Below are positions 29,131 through 38,381 of a stretch of DNA of 64,000 nt, piece after piece. The DNA is from Zhenpiania hominis. GTDB lineage: Bacteria; Bacillota; Clostridia; Peptostreptococcales; Anaerovoracaceae. The notes under the pieces were generated by a model that did not search any database, was not told where the DNA came from, and saw only the letters and a program-made list of their open reading frames with translations. The translations under genes were made by a program, and so were the position numbers. The stretch is taken from positions 1-64,000 of the forward strand of contig NZ_JACRYT010000012.1 in assembly GCF_014333425.1 (NCBI RefSeq), read 5' to 3'. Numbering within the stretch: position 1 is the first letter of the stretch; the number at the start of each line of letters is the position of its first letter.

Positions 29131-29143
29131 TTCCGGTCTTTTT
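29119..29143 (+). terminator. Terminator overlapping the phosphoesterase stop
   Basis: GACCGG (29119-29124) pairs with CCGGTC (29133-29138), followed by TTTTT. The stop codon at 29128-29130 lies in the loop. Confidence 0.85.
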
Positions 29144-29150
29144 TCTGTTT

Positions 29151-32100
29151 TTACAACGTATGGTACTCCAGACGCGTATGTTTTTGCTTCAGGCTGATAG
29201 CGATTAAAAATGCCGCGGCAGTGTCCATGCAGGTGAGGACCGGAAGCCCCCGCTCAATGGCTTTTCTGCGGATCGGGAACGTATCGCTCTCCGGCCGATT
29301 GGCAACCTTCGGAGTGTTGATTACCATCTGGATCTCTTCCCCAATCATCTCCTTTGCCTTTTCATAAGGAATGACTTCCGCGGCAATGCCCTCCTTGTGC
29401 ATAAAAGCCCCGGTGCCTTCGGAAGCATATAGCTTAAATCCTGCCTGTTCATACCGTTTCAAGGTCTTGGCGGTTCCCGCGTTTTTATCCGGATCCCGCA
29501 GCGTTACAAAGATATTGCCCTCTGTCGGAATTTTCGTCCCCGCCGCGAGGAATCCTTTGTAAATCGCTTTGCTCAAATCCTTGTCAATGCCCAGCACTTC
29601 ACCGGTGGATTTCATTTCAGGCCCCAAAGCCATATCCATATTGGTCAACTTGGCGTTGGAGAACACCGGAACCTTTACCGCATAGTAATCGGCTCTCCTG
29701 TAAAGCCCGGTTCCGTATTGGGAATCCCGCAGTTTGTGTCCCAGCATAGCCGCCACTGCCAGCTTTACCATCGGGACTTTCGTTACCTTGCTCAAAATCG
29801 GTACGGTTCTGGAAGCCCGCGGGTTTACCTCAATCACGTAAATTTTCTTTCCGTCGTAAGCGTACTGGATGTTCACAAGTCCCGTAATGTGCAGCGCCTT
29901 TGTGATCCGTTTCGTATAATCGATCAGGGTATCCTCCACCTCTTTGGAAAGGGTGAAGTGCGGATATACGGAAATGCTGTCACCGGAATGGACGCCGGTT
30001 CGTTCGATATGCTCCATAATTCCCGGAATCAGCACGTCTTCCCCGTCCGCGATGGCGTCGACCTCAATTTCCTTTCCCTGGACATATTTATCGATAAGAA
30101 CCGGATGCTCCGTGGAGATCGAAACCGCTTCCTTCAGATAGCGTTTCAGCTCCACATCGCTGTATACAACCTGCATCGCTCTTCCACCGATTACGTAGGA
30201 AGGACGCACCACCAGAGGATAGCCCAGCTTTTCCACCGCCGCGAAGGCTTCTTCCGCCGTGGTTACCGCAAGTCCCTCAGGCACGGAAATTCCGATTTCC
30301 TCCAGAAGCTCACAGAATTTTTCCCGGTCTTCCGCCAGATCAATATACTTGTACGGCGTTCCCAGGATAGGAATGCTGCGGCTGTTGAGCTTTTCCGCCA
30401 GATTCAGGGACGTCTGTCCGCCAAACTGCAGAATCACGCCGTAAGGCCGCTCCTTCTTTATCACGTTCATTACATTATCAATATGAAGCGACTCAAAATA
30501 CAGCTTATCCGAAGTGTCAAAGTCCGTGCTCACGGTTTCCGGATTATTGTTCATAATGATGGCTTCATATCCCAGATCTTTAATGGCCCAGACGCCCTGC
30601 ACACAGCAGTAGTCAAATTCGATTCCCTGGCCGATCCGGATCGGTCCCGAGCCGACCACAAGAATTTTTTCTTCCGGAGAAACCTCCACCTCGTCCTCTT
30701 CATCATAGCAGGAATAATAGTAAGGGGTGGCCGCGTCAAACTCTCCTCCACAGGTGTCGACCATTTTATATACCGGGAAGATATCGTTGTAGATACGGAT
30801 ATCCTGCAGAACCTCCCTGGACACGCCGGAAAGCCGCAGAATTTCGCTATCTGTAAATCCTCTGGACTCAACTTCGTACAGCAGTTCCTTGGTAAGCGGC
30901 TGGGTCTGCAGCGCTTCCTCCAGATCGATAATTCCCTTGATTTTTTTCAGGAACCAGCGGTCAATTTTCAAAAGGTCATAAAGCCCCTCCACGTCAATCA
31001 GCTTTCTTCTCAAAGCTTCCGCGATGCAGAAAATACGTTCGTCGTCGCACGCCGCCAGCTTTTCCATCAGCTTTTCGTTGTCCAGATTGGAAACGAACGG
31101 AATCCGCAGACCGTCACACTTGATTTCCACAGAAGTGAGAGCCTTCAGCAGGGCGCTCTCGAAGGTCCTGCAGATGGACATGACCTCACCCGTAGCTTTC
31201 ATCTGAGTCCCCAGCTTTCTGGAAGCGGTGCGGAATTTGTCAAAGGGCCATTTGGGGAACTTGACCACACAGTAGTCCAGAACCGGTTCAAAGCAGGCGC
31301 TGGTCTCCTGGGTCACGTAATTTTTCAATTCATCCAGATTATATCCAAGGGCGATTTTGGCCGCGATTTTGGCGATCGGATACCCCGCCGCCTTGGAAGC
31401 CAGCGCCGACGAACGGCTTACTCTCGGATTTACTTCGATTACAATATACTCTCCGTTGTCCGGATTCAGAGCAAACTGAACATTGCAGCCGCCCTCGATT
31501 TCCAGGCTGCGGATAATCTTCACCGCGGAATCCCGCAGCATCTGATACTCCTCATCCCGCAAAGTCTGGGTCGGTGCCACAACAATGCTGTCTCCCGTAT
31601 GTACGCCCACCGGATCCAGATTTTCCATACTGCAGACAATGATACAGTTATCACGGCTGTCCCGCATAACTTCATACTCGATTTCTTTCCACCCCGCGAC
31701 GGATTTTTCCAGCAGAATCTGCCCGATGGCGCTGTTTTCCATTCCTCTCCGGCACAGCAGCTGCAGCTCGTCATCGTTTGTAGCGACGCCGCCTCCGGTT
31801 CCTCCCAGCGTATAAGCGGGACGGATGATAACCGGATATCCGATTTTTTTAACGAAAGCCTCACATTCTTCCATACTGGTAGCGATTACACTTGGGGGAA
31901 TCGGTTCTCCGATTTCCTGCATCAGCTTTTTGAATTCTTCCCGGTCTTCCGCCTTTTCGATGCTTTCCCGGTTCACCCCCAGCAGCTTCACTCCGTATTT
32001 TTCCAGAATGCCATGCTCTTCCAGGGACATCGCCAGGTTCAAACCGGTCTGACCGCCAAACCCTGCCAGAATTCCATCCGGCCGCTCTTTTTCCAAAATC

Positions 32101-32327
32101 TGTTCCATGGCCTCCTCTGTCAGAGGTTCCATATACACTTTGTCCGCGATCCCTTCATCGGTCATGATGGTCGCCGGGTTGCTGTTGACCAGAATGGTTT
32201 CGATTCCTTCTTCCCGAATCGCTTTGCAGGCCTGTGTCCCCGCATAATCGAATTCTGCCGCCTGGCCGATAATAATCGGGCCGGAACCGATAATAAGCAA
32301 TTTATTTAAAGACGCTTTCCTAGGCAT
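29151..32327 (-). CDS. carB: Carbamoyl-phosphate synthase large subunit
   Basis: The subunit makes carbamoyl phosphate from ammonia, bicarbonate and two ATP for arginine and pyrimidine synthesis. The two homologous halves each have an ATP-grasp domain: GSGPIIIGQAAEFDYAGTQ in the first and GSGPIRIGQGIEFDYCC in the second. EVNPRVSRSSALASKA and EVNPRASRTVPILSKV are the metal-binding segments. The C-terminal MGS-like domain starts near residue 930. I use ATG 32327, overlapping the carA stop by 8 bases, with AGGTGG upstream. A GTG at 32339 is less likely. Confidence 0.97.
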   Translation of the reverse strand: MPRKASLNKLLIIGSGPIIIGQAAEFDYAGTQACKAIREEGIETILVNSNPATIMTDEGIADKVYMEPLTEEAMEQILEKERPDGILAGFGGQTGLNLAMSLEEHGILEKYGVKLLGVNRESIEKAEDREEFKKLMQEIGEPIPPSVIATSMEECEAFVKKIGYPVIIRPAYTLGGTGGGVATNDDELQLLCRRGMENSAIGQILLEKSVAGWKEIEYEVMRDSRDNCIIVCSMENLDPVGVHTGDSIVVAPTQTLRDEEYQMLRDSAVKIIRSLEIEGGCNVQFALNPDNGEYIVIEVNPRVSRSSALASKAAGYPIAKIAAKIALGYNLDELKNYVTQETSACFEPVLDYCVVKFPKWPFDKFRTASRKLGTQMKATGEVMSICRTFESALLKALTSVEIKCDGLRIPFVSNLDNEKLMEKLAACDDERIFCIAEALRRKLIDVEGLYDLLKIDRWFLKKIKGIIDLEEALQTQPLTKELLYEVESRGFTDSEILRLSGVSREVLQDIRIYNDIFPVYKMVDTCGGEFDAATPYYYSCYDEEDEVEVSPEEKILVVGSGPIRIGQGIEFDYCCVQGVWAIKDLGYEAIIMNNNPETVSTDFDTSDKLYFESLHIDNVMNVIKKERPYGVILQFGGQTSLNLAEKLNSRSIPILGTPYKYIDLAEDREKFCELLEEIGISVPEGLAVTTAEEAFAAVEKLGYPLVVRPSYVIGGRAMQVVYSDVELKRYLKEAVSISTEHPVLIDKYVQGKEIEVDAIADGEDVLIPGIMEHIERTGVHSGDSISVYPHFTLSKEVEDTLIDYTKRITKALHITGLVNIQYAYDGKKIYVIEVNPRASRTVPILSKVTKVPMVKLAVAAMLGHKLRDSQYGTGLYRRADYYAVKVPVFSNAKLTNMDMALGPEMKSTGEVLGIDKDLSKAIYKGFLAAGTKIPTEGNIFVTLRDPDKNAGTAKTLKRYEQAGFKLYASEGTGAFMHKEGIAAEVIPYEKAKEMIGEEIQMVINTPKVANRPESDTFPIRRKAIERGLPVLTCMDTAAAFLIAISLKQKHTRLEYHTL

Positions 32328-33429
32328 TCTCCTTACCACCTTTCATCATAGTTACAAATTTGTCAAACAGATATACGCTGTCATTGGGTCCCGGAGACGC
32401 CTCAGGATGAAACTGCACGGAAAACACCGGAAGTTCTCTGTGCTCCATTCCCTCTACGGTTCCATCGTTCAGGTTCAGATGGGTCACTTCCATACCGTTG
32501 AGCATGATGCTTTCCATTTTTACCGCGTAACCGTGGTTCTGAGAAGTAATATAAGAACGCTTTGTATCTTTGTCATATACGCCATGGTTGCCGCCCCGGT
32601 GTCCATACTTCAATTTATAAGTCTGACCGCCCGCCGCCAGGGCCAGAATCTGATGCCCCATACAGATTCCGAAAATCGGCACATCCGCGTCCCGCAGAAG
32701 AACCGCGGTTTCCCGGATCGCTTCGGTAGCTTCCTCCGGATCTCCCGGCCCGTTTGTCAGGAAAATGCCGTCCGGATGATAGTCCAGAATTTCCTTCGCC
32801 GAGGTTCCGTAAGGAAACATCTCCAGCTCGCATCCCCGTTCCATCAGGGCTTTCAGGATACTCATCTTAACGCCGAAGTCCAGTACCGCCACCTTATAGG
32901 TTCCTCCCGCGCCCAGGGTCACCCGATCCACAGTGGAAACTTCTTTCATCCAGTCGCCCCGCAGCGTGGAAGCTTCACAAATCTCTCTGGCCTGTTCAAT
33001 CGAAATGCCCTCGTTGCTGATTACGCATTTTACCGTTCCTTCCGTACGGATTTTCTTCGTAATCTTTCTCGTATCCACTCCCCAGATTCCCGGGGTTTTC
33101 TGTTCCCGCAGCCAGGTGTCCAGCGTCATCACACTGTTGCTGTTGGATGGCTGGCTGCATAAATCTTTTATCACCAGACCAAGGGCGTGAATGCCTCCGG
33201 ATTCATTATCAATACTGCTGATCCCGTAATTGCCTATAAGGGGATAGGTCATTGTAATAATCTGCCCTTTATAGGAAGGATCGGTCAATATCTTCTGATA
33301 GCCGGTCATAGAAGTATTGAATACCAGTTCACCTGTTCTTGTTCCCCGAAAGCCGAATCCATGTCCTTTATACACAGATCCATCTTCCAGGTAGATCAGC
33401 CCTTCCATCTTTTCCTTATTGTTTTCCAT
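32320..33429 (-). CDS. carA: Carbamoyl-phosphate synthase small subunit
   Basis: The glutaminase subunit (about 369 residues). The N-terminal domain (YLEDGSVYKGHGFG) and the class I amidotransferase domain with the nucleophile Cys in FGICMGHQ and the His in QFHPEASPGP are present. TNGPGDP and the GGNHGV segment complete the active site. It supplies ammonia to CarB through a channel. Its promoter carries arginine-repressor-like half-sites. Confidence 0.97.
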   Translation of the reverse strand: MENNKEKMEGLIYLEDGSVYKGHGFGFRGTRTGELVFNTSMTGYQKILTDPSYKGQIITMTYPLIGNYGISSIDNESGGIHALGLVIKDLCSQPSNSNSVMTLDTWLREQKTPGIWGVDTRKITKKIRTEGTVKCVISNEGISIEQAREICEASTLRGDWMKEVSTVDRVTLGAGGTYKVAVLDFGVKMSILKALMERGCELEMFPYGTSAKEILDYHPDGIFLTNGPGDPEEATEAIRETAVLLRDADVPIFGICMGHQILALAAGGQTYKLKYGHRGGNHGVYDKDTKRSYITSQNHGYAVKMESIMLNGMEVTHLNLNDGTVEGMEHRELPVFSVQFHPEASPGPNDSVYLFDKFVTMMKGGKENA

Positions 33430-33467
33430 TGTCCTCTTCCTCTTTTTCTTCCTGCGTCTTGTTTTTC

Positions 33468-33505
33468 ATTCAGATAATTATACATCTTTATTCATGTTTA
33501 TTCAA
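33468..33505 (-). promoter_or_regulatory. carAB promoter with ATTCA/TGAAT half-sites
   Basis: On the minus strand TTGAAT (33500-33505), 17 bases, TATAAT (33477-33482). ATTCA occurs on the plus strand at 33468-33472, 33490-33494 and 33500-33504; the last two are exactly 10 bases apart and one lies inside the -35 box. TGAAT/ATTCA is the core of arginine-repressor half-sites. Confidence 0.65.
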
Positions 33506-33527
33506 GTCCTTGCTTGGGAAATTTTCG

Positions 33528-33560
33528 CAAAAAAGGAGCAGTCTTTTTCCGACTCGCTCC
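33528..33560 (-). terminator. Terminator after the PaaI-type thioesterase gene
   Basis: On the minus strand GGAGC-AGTC pairs with GACT-GCTCC and is followed by TTTTTT. It closes the dehydrogenase-dsdA-thioesterase operon. Confidence 0.85.
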
Positions 33561-33573
33561 TGCGGGAATCCCT

Positions 33574-34032
33574 TCACCGTTTTTCCTTCGTTGTATCCAC
33601 ATTCATATAGACAGAAGCCGCGGTTGCCGCCAGTTTGCCTGTATTTTTGCTCCTTGCTTCGCAGACAATCTGCGTAATCCTCTTCCCAGCGGCTGTTGCT
33701 TTGGCGGTTACAATCAGCTGATCGCCAATCTGTACGGGACGGATATATTTAACATCTAAACTGATTGTCGGGGCATAGTTTTCACCGGCACAAAATCTCG
33801 CGATTGCTGCCGCTGTAATATCGAAGGCCGTGCAGATCATTCCGCCGTGCATCATTCCGCCCCGGTTTGCCTGCCATTCCTGCACCGGAAATCCCAGTGT
33901 AATGGAAGTATCTTCATAGGAACAGCCGATCCTTACGGATCTCATTCTGCCATTTACCGTTTCTTTTTGCTGTTCGTTGTTTTCATACATGGTTTTATCC
34001 AGATAGCGCTCCATCGTCTGCTGTCCGTCCAT
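33574..34032 (-). CDS. PaaI-family hot-dog thioesterase
   Basis: 152 residues with one hot-dog domain. The motif NRGGMMHGGMICTAFDITAAAIA has the conserved H-G-G and the catalytic Asp. TISLDVKYIRPVQIGDQL is the second typical strand. It would hydrolyse aryl- or acyl-CoA esters. The ATG directly follows the dsdA stop (TAA-ATG), so it is translated with dsdA. The reason for coupling to D-serine breakdown is not obvious. Confidence 0.86.
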   Translation of the reverse strand: MDGQQTMERYLDKTMYENNEQQKETVNGRMRSVRIGCSYEDTSITLGFPVQEWQANRGGMMHGGMICTAFDITAAAIARFCAGENYAPTISLDVKYIRPVQIGDQLIVTAKATAAGKRITQIVCEARSKNTGKLAATAASVYMNVDTTKEKR

Positions 34033-35322
34033 TTAAATCTCCCTTTCTTTCTCCCGCGTTTCCCGCAGGATTCTTCCCTTTTCCACATAGGCGTTCATCT
34101 CTTCTCCCGGCACCATGCTGCCGCCGGTTGCCCACACAATATGGGACGCTTCACATTCATCATTATACATCATATGCAGCGGTCCTTCAAATCCCGCGCA
34201 GGCGGAAGGCTCAATACGAATCTGTTCCTGTCTCGCGAGAAGCTCCAGATAAGAAAACAATTTCTCATCCTGCACCGTGTAACACCCCTGCACCATCGTT
34301 TCCATCACGCCTGCCGCCAGGGAGGAACAGCGGCCTACCGCCAGACCGTCCGCCTCGGTTTTCCCGTCCAGTCCGATATCCTGTACGCGAATGCGGTCTT
34401 TCAGTCCGGTCATCAGCCCCAGAGTCATACATGGAGCATGAACCGGTTCCGCGAAAATACAGTGGACATGAGGCCCGAGATAGGTTTTAAGGCCGAATGT
34501 CACGCCCCCGGGAGCGCCGCCCACTCCGCAGGGCAGGTAGACAAACAGAGGATGAGTCTCATCGACTTTGATTTCCTGAGCGTCCAGCTGTTTTTTCAGA
34601 CGTTTGCCGGAAGCCGCGTATCCAAGGAACAAATCTGCCGAATTTTCATCATCCACAAAATGACAGAGGGGATCGTTTTCCGCTTCTGCTCTGCCGGCTG
34701 CCACTGCCTGCTGGTAGTCCTGACTGTATTCTTTTACCGTGGCGCCTTTTTCCCTTAAAAGGTCTTTTTTCCACTGTCTGGCATCCCGTGACATGTGTAC
34801 GGTTACCTGAAATCCCAGTTTGGCGCTGATAATACCGATAGCAAGTCCCAGATTGCCCGTTGACCCCACCGCGACCCGATAGCCGGAAAACAGCTTTTGA
34901 AACGGCTCCCGCGTCAGCTGTCCATAGTCATCGCTTGTTTTCAACATACCATGTTCCATCGCGATGGTTTCCGCCAGCTTCAGAATTTCGTAAATTCCGC
35001 CTCTGGCTTTGACTGATCCGGAAATCGGCAAATGGCTGTCGCATTTCAGAAAAAGTCTCCCTTCTATTCCCAAGGCCTTTTGCATTTGAGGGATCTCTCG
35101 CAAAGGGGATTCGATGATTCCTCCCATCTTTTCCGTCTCCGGAAAGGCCTTTTGTATATAAGGGGCAAAACGGTCGAGCCGCTCCGCCGCGTCCTCAATA
35201 TCCTCTCTGTGGAAAGGACACTCCGCTTCCTGCCCGTACCTGGGATTTCCCCAGAAAACTTCCCTCTGTTCGCTCATTTCGCCGATCAGCGGCCATTGCG
35301 CGATCTGTTTTTCTAAATCCAT
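34033..35322 (-). CDS. dsdA: D-serine ammonia-lyase
   Basis: PLP enzyme converting D-serine to pyruvate and ammonia. The PLP Lys is in SGSVKARGG, and [12 protein letters not shown] is the phosphate loop. [15 protein letters not shown] and [12 protein letters not shown] are family features. Its 429 residues are normal. It follows a D-2-hydroxyacid dehydrogenase by 18 bases. D-serine may come from peptidoglycan or from the host; this is inference. Confidence 0.94.
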   Translation of the reverse strand: MDLEKQIAQWPLIGEMSEQREVFWGNPRYGQEAECPFHREDIEDAAERLDRFAPYIQKAFPETEKMGGIIESPLREIPQMQKALGIEGRLFLKCDSHLPISGSVKARGGIYEILKLAETIAMEHGMLKTSDDYGQLTREPFQKLFSGYRVAVGSTGNLGLAIGIISAKLGFQVTVHMSRDARQWKKDLLREKGATVKEYSQDYQQAVAAGRAEAENDPLCHFVDDENSADLFLGYAASGKRLKKQLDAQEIKVDETHPLFVYLPCGVGGAPGGVTFGLKTYLGPHVHCIFAEPVHAPCMTLGLMTGLKDRIRVQDIGLDGKTEADGLAVGRCSSLAAGVMETMVQGCYTVQDEKLFSYLELLARQEQIRIEPSACAGFEGPLHMMYNDECEASHIVWATGGSMVPGEEMNAYVEKGRILRETREKEREI

Positions 35323-35340
35323 CTCTCGTCTGTCCTCTTG

Positions 35341-36291
35341 TTATCCGATTACTTTGTTTATCTGCCGTCCCTGCATCCAAGCGTCAAGGTTGGCGAATAC
35401 AATTTCCGCCCTTTTTTCCATGGATTCTTCTGTCGCGAACGCCACATGAGGGGTTACGATGGTATTCGGCGTGTGCAAAAGGGGATGGGCCGGATCAAGG
35501 GGAGGTTCCGTTTCAAACACATCAATGCCGGCACCCGCGACTTTTCCGCTGTTTAAGGCGTCCGCCAGCGCCTGCGAATCCACAACCGGTCCTCTGGCCG
35601 CGTTAATCAGAATCGCGCCTTCCTTGATGTGCGCCAAAGATTCCTTGTTAATCAGACCTTTGGATTTTTCCGTCACCGGGCAGTGCAGCGTGACAATGTC
35701 AGACTGGGCCATCATTTCGTTCAGCGGCAGATAGGCGACGTCTTTCGTACTCTCTTTGTTTGAGAATCCGTTGTAGGCAATCGTCCTGCACCCGAAGGCT
35801 CTGCAAAGCTCACCCACACGGCTTCCGATGGCTCCGGTTCCAATAATGCCCACAGTTTTTCCTTTGAGTTCGTTTCCGACAAGTCCGTCTTTTGTCTTCC
35901 CTTCCCGGCAGCGGGCATCCACCTGCGGTACATTGCGCAGAAGGGAAAGCATCATGCAGATGGTCAATTCCGCGACCGAATCATTGGAATAGCCGGAAGC
36001 GTTGCTGACCGCGATTCCCATTTTCTCCGCCGCCGCCAGATCCACATGATCCACCCCGGTAAAGGCGACATTGATAAATTTCAGATTCGGACAGCTTTCA
36101 ATTACACTCCCTTTCAGCGGCATATTGGCGATTATCAGGATATCCGCGTCTTTACATCGCTCGATCTGTGTATCCGGATCGTCATCCCTCTCATATGCCT
36201 CAAAAGTATGCCCCGATTTTTCCAGCGGTTTTGTATAGTTCGCCAGCAAATCTCCGCTGATAGCCAGAGATTCCAGCATTACAATTTTCAT
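35341..36291 (-). CDS. D-isomer specific 2-hydroxyacid dehydrogenase
   Basis: 316 residues, NAD(P)-dependent. The Rossmann motif is GIIGTGAIGSRVGELC. Catalytic residues are Arg in INAARGPVVD, Glu in FETEPPL and His in TPHVAFAT. ASGYSNDSVAEL is the substrate loop. The exact 2-oxo acid is not known (hydroxypyruvate, glycerate or similar are possible). It is first in an operon with dsdA; a joint role in D-serine, hydroxypyruvate or glycerate metabolism is inference. ATG 36291 has AGGAGG upstream. Confidence 0.92.
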   Translation of the reverse strand: MKIVMLESLAISGDLLANYTKPLEKSGHTFEAYERDDDPDTQIERCKDADILIIANMPLKGSVIESCPNLKFINVAFTGVDHVDLAAAEKMGIAVSNASGYSNDSVAELTICMMLSLLRNVPQVDARCREGKTKDGLVGNELKGKTVGIIGTGAIGSRVGELCRAFGCRTIAYNGFSNKESTKDVAYLPLNEMMAQSDIVTLHCPVTEKSKGLINKESLAHIKEGAILINAARGPVVDSQALADALNSGKVAGAGIDVFETEPPLDPAHPLLHTPNTIVTPHVAFATEESMEKRAEIVFANLDAWMQGRQINKVIG

Positions 36292-36346
36292 AACTCTATC
36301 CTCCTGTTTGTTGGATTTTACAATTCTTTTCGAGATTTATATGAAA

Positions 36347-36375
36347 ATTATAATATGGAATGAAGAAATTGGCAA
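36347..36375 (-). promoter_or_regulatory. Promoter of the dehydrogenase-dsdA operon
   Basis: On the minus strand TTGCCA (36370-36375), 17 bases, TATAAT (36347-36352). Confidence 0.75.
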
Positions 36376-36423
36376 CCGCCCTGCGGATATAAGCGTGGTT
36401 CCGTCGGCGCCTCTCATAAAGAG

Positions 36424-36463
36424 AGAAAAAAAAGCCTTGAAACCGTAGTGATTTCAAGGCTTT
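36424..36463 (-). terminator. Terminator of tRNA-Arg
   Basis: 12-bp perfect stem (36431-36442 with 36452-36463) and a T8 tract on the minus strand, starting at the last base of the tRNA gene. Confidence 0.92.
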
Positions 36464-36539
36464 GGCGCGCCATTAGGGATTCGAACCCCAGACCTTCGCA
36501 TTCGTAGTGCGCTACTCTATCCAGCTGAGCTAATGGCGC
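36463..36539 (-). tRNA. tRNA-Arg (anticodon ACG)
   Basis: 77 bases with encoded CCA. The acceptor arms GCGCCAT and ATGGCGC pair perfectly. The anticodon loop is CTACGAA, giving ACG (read as ICG). The D arm GCTC-GAGT and the T loop TTCGAAT are standard. Confidence 0.97.
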
Positions 36540-36558
36540 CCGTCAACTGACAAATGCT

Positions 36559-36588
36559 ATTATACAATAAAATCCCCTACGGTGTAAA
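36559..36588 (-). promoter_or_regulatory. Promoter of tRNA-Arg
   Basis: On the minus strand TTTACA (36583-36588), 18 bases, TATAAT (36559-36564), 20 bases before the tRNA. Confidence 0.75.
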
Positions 36589-36659
36589 GTAAAATTTTTG
36601 CGCTTTCTTAAATTTGTCGAAGAAGTCGAAGACGTTGAATGAAAAATTAAAAAAAACTC

Positions 36660-36689
36660 TTGAATTCTTCCCATGATCGATTGTATAAT
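36660..36689 (+). promoter_or_regulatory. Promoter of tRNA-Thr
   Basis: TTGAAT (36660-36665), 18 bases, TATAAT (36684-36689), 12 bases before the tRNA. Confidence 0.75.
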
Positions 36690-36701
36690 AGGAAAGTACC
36701 T

Positions 36702-36776
36702 GCTACTGTGGCTCAGGGGTAGAGCAGCTCACTCGTAATGAGCAGGTCGTCGGTTCAAATCCGACCAGTAGCTCCA
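36702..36776 (+). tRNA. tRNA-Thr (anticodon CGT)
   Basis: 75 bases with encoded CCA. The acceptor arms GCTACTG and CAGTAGC pair perfectly. The anticodon stem is GCTCA/TGAGC and the loop CTCGTAA, giving CGT. The T stem is GTCGG/CCGAC. Confidence 0.97.
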
Positions 36777-36780
36777 GATA

Positions 36781-36830
36781 AAAATCCCGTTAAACCAAGT
36801 AATTTTAACTGGTTTAGCGGGATTTTCTTT
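36781..36830 (+). terminator. Terminator of tRNA-Thr
   Basis: AAAATCCCG-TAAACCA pairs with TGGTTTA-CGGGATTTT, then CTTTTGTTTTTT. A partial copy of the left arm (AAAAATCCCGTTT) occurs again near 36856. Confidence 0.85.
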
Positions 36831-36985
36831 TGTTTTTTCAATTCCATATTTTAGGTAAAAATCCCGTTTTATCCCCTTTTTCTATCCGTCAGCATAGGAG
36901 TTAGTGAGGAGTAACTCGTTTAAATTTCAACCCTTTTCATGCTCTACCTGTGGGATTAATAAATTTATTCATAGTATTAGTCTGC

Positions 36986-37987
36986 TTATTTTTCAATCTC
37001 ACCCGCGATCAGAAAGCTATTTTTTCCCTTTTCTTTTGCTTCATAAAGCGCCTGGTCCGCATAGCGATACAGTTCCTCAAACATCTGCTCATCCTTTCGA
37101 AACGCGATTCCCGCGGAAACAGTAATTCCATAGATCTTCAAGAACGGATCCTGACGAAGCGCGCGGAGAGCCTTTTCCATACGTTGAGAGAATCTCCCGA
37201 TGTCTTTCACTTCTTTATCAAAAAATACGGTAAATTCATCTCCCCCATAATGCGCGATGATCCCGTCTGAGAATTCGCGTTCCATCCATTTTCCGATTAC
37301 CGAAAGAACTTTATCCCCTAAGAGATGCCCGTATTTATCATTACAAAGTTTAAAATCATCTACATCCAGCATCAGAAAAACACCCTGGTTTCGAGGACAG
37401 CTGCGAAGTATGCTTGTGACCACCGCCTCAAAGTGAGCGCGATTGTAAAGTCCCGTCAGATAATCATGTTCTACAGCGTACTGCAATTTTTCGTTCATCT
37501 CTCGAAGCGCGTGGGTCTGTTTTTCAACCAGTTCCTTAAGCTGTTGGTTCATACTGCCAATCATACCATTAGGAAAAAACTCTCCCGGCGCCTGATTGGG
37601 ATCCGGAGAAGATTGATGAACATGCAGTACTTTCCATTCATTTTTGTATTCTAAAATCATAGAAACCCGAAATTCCATTTCGCAGACAATCCGCCCATCA
37701 GGTGAATCTTCCCGTACCACAATACGCATAATAGCCAGATAAAGCGCTTCCCCTATTTTCTGCGGCCAGATTTCTTCTTTCTGTACGGTAAATCGGACAA
37801 GTCCGGCTCTTACTTTTTCCTCGTTTTTAATCGCTTGAGAGAATTCTTTTAAGGATGGAAAAAATTCTGTGCCGCCCGTACCAATCACCGATGCGGTTGG
37901 GGCCATGTGTTTTTCAAAAATATCATAATTACAGTTTTCCAGATATTCATGAACCAGATATCTGCAAAACTCACTAACACCGTTCAT
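36986..37987 (-). CDS. Diguanylate cyclase with N-terminal NTF2-like domain
   Basis: 333 residues. Residues 1-130 resemble an NTF2/SnoaL-like fold (VIGTGGTEFFPSL, RVSMILEYKNEWKVLHVHQS), a possible ligand-sensing module. A short coiled coil (about 145-170) leads to a GGDEF domain with YLTGLYNRAHFE, LMLDVDDFKLCNDKYGH and an intact GGDEF at 248-252, so it probably makes cyclic di-GMP. The inhibitory RxxD site is missing: the matching four residues read EFSD. It has no membrane segment. ATG 37987 has AAGGAG upstream. Confidence 0.92.
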   Translation of the reverse strand: MNGVSEFCRYLVHEYLENCNYDIFEKHMAPTASVIGTGGTEFFPSLKEFSQAIKNEEKVRAGLVRFTVQKEEIWPQKIGEALYLAIMRIVVREDSPDGRIVCEMEFRVSMILEYKNEWKVLHVHQSSPDPNQAPGEFFPNGMIGSMNQQLKELVEKQTHALREMNEKLQYAVEHDYLTGLYNRAHFEAVVTSILRSCPRNQGVFLMLDVDDFKLCNDKYGHLLGDKVLSVIGKWMEREFSDGIIAHYGGDEFTVFFDKEVKDIGRFSQRMEKALRALRQDPFLKIYGITVSAGIAFRKDEQMFEELYRYADQALYEAKEKGKNSFLIAGEIEK

Positions 37988-38133
37988 TCTCTTTCTCCTT
38001 CATTTAAGCCGATCCAGGCTCAAATTAGAATCGGGCAATACCTGAATCGTTTTTTTGCTTCAAGGTTATATACAGAAAATGGATTACAGAAATACGTCAA
38101 ATTCATTTTTGCACAGCAGAATCAAATTTCACT

Positions 38134-38381
38134 ACATAATTTTGATTCTGTTGTAACATAAATCACAAAATAAAACTATACATATTATATTATACTATAG
38201 AAAACAGGACCGCCGCAAGCCCTTCACAGAATGCCGCAGGAATTGCGCATGAAAAAGGAAATGTTCATTATAAAGGATACTCCATAAAAACAGGTATACA
38301 ACCTTCGATTGTTTTCTGCTGCCAAAAGATGATGTCCAGGAGAGCTTCGGTTTTCCGAATACAACAGAATCAAAATTATGT
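38134..38381. repeat. 22-bp inverted repeat pair bounding a gene-free 248-bp stretch
   Basis: 38134-38155 and 38360-38381 are perfect inverted copies of 22 bases that contain CAGAATCAAAATTATG. A third, shorter copy of the CAGAATCAAA core lies at 38117-38126 and forms a local hairpin with 38141-38150. The right copy contains the stop codon of the broken recombinase gene. No protein-coding gene is seen between the arms. Either recombinase sites or the ends of a small mobile element fit. Confidence 0.75.

Noticed and set aside
29718..32309. 863-codon open frame on the plus strand opposite carB
   Set aside because: It has no ribosome site or recognisable protein motif and lies fully on the strand opposite the clear carB gene. 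Such long frames arise from the codon bias of the real gene.
36850..36880. Second terminator-like arm AAAAATCCCGTTT after tRNA-Thr
   Set aside because: Only one arm is repeated; it has no complementary partner close enough for its own hairpin.
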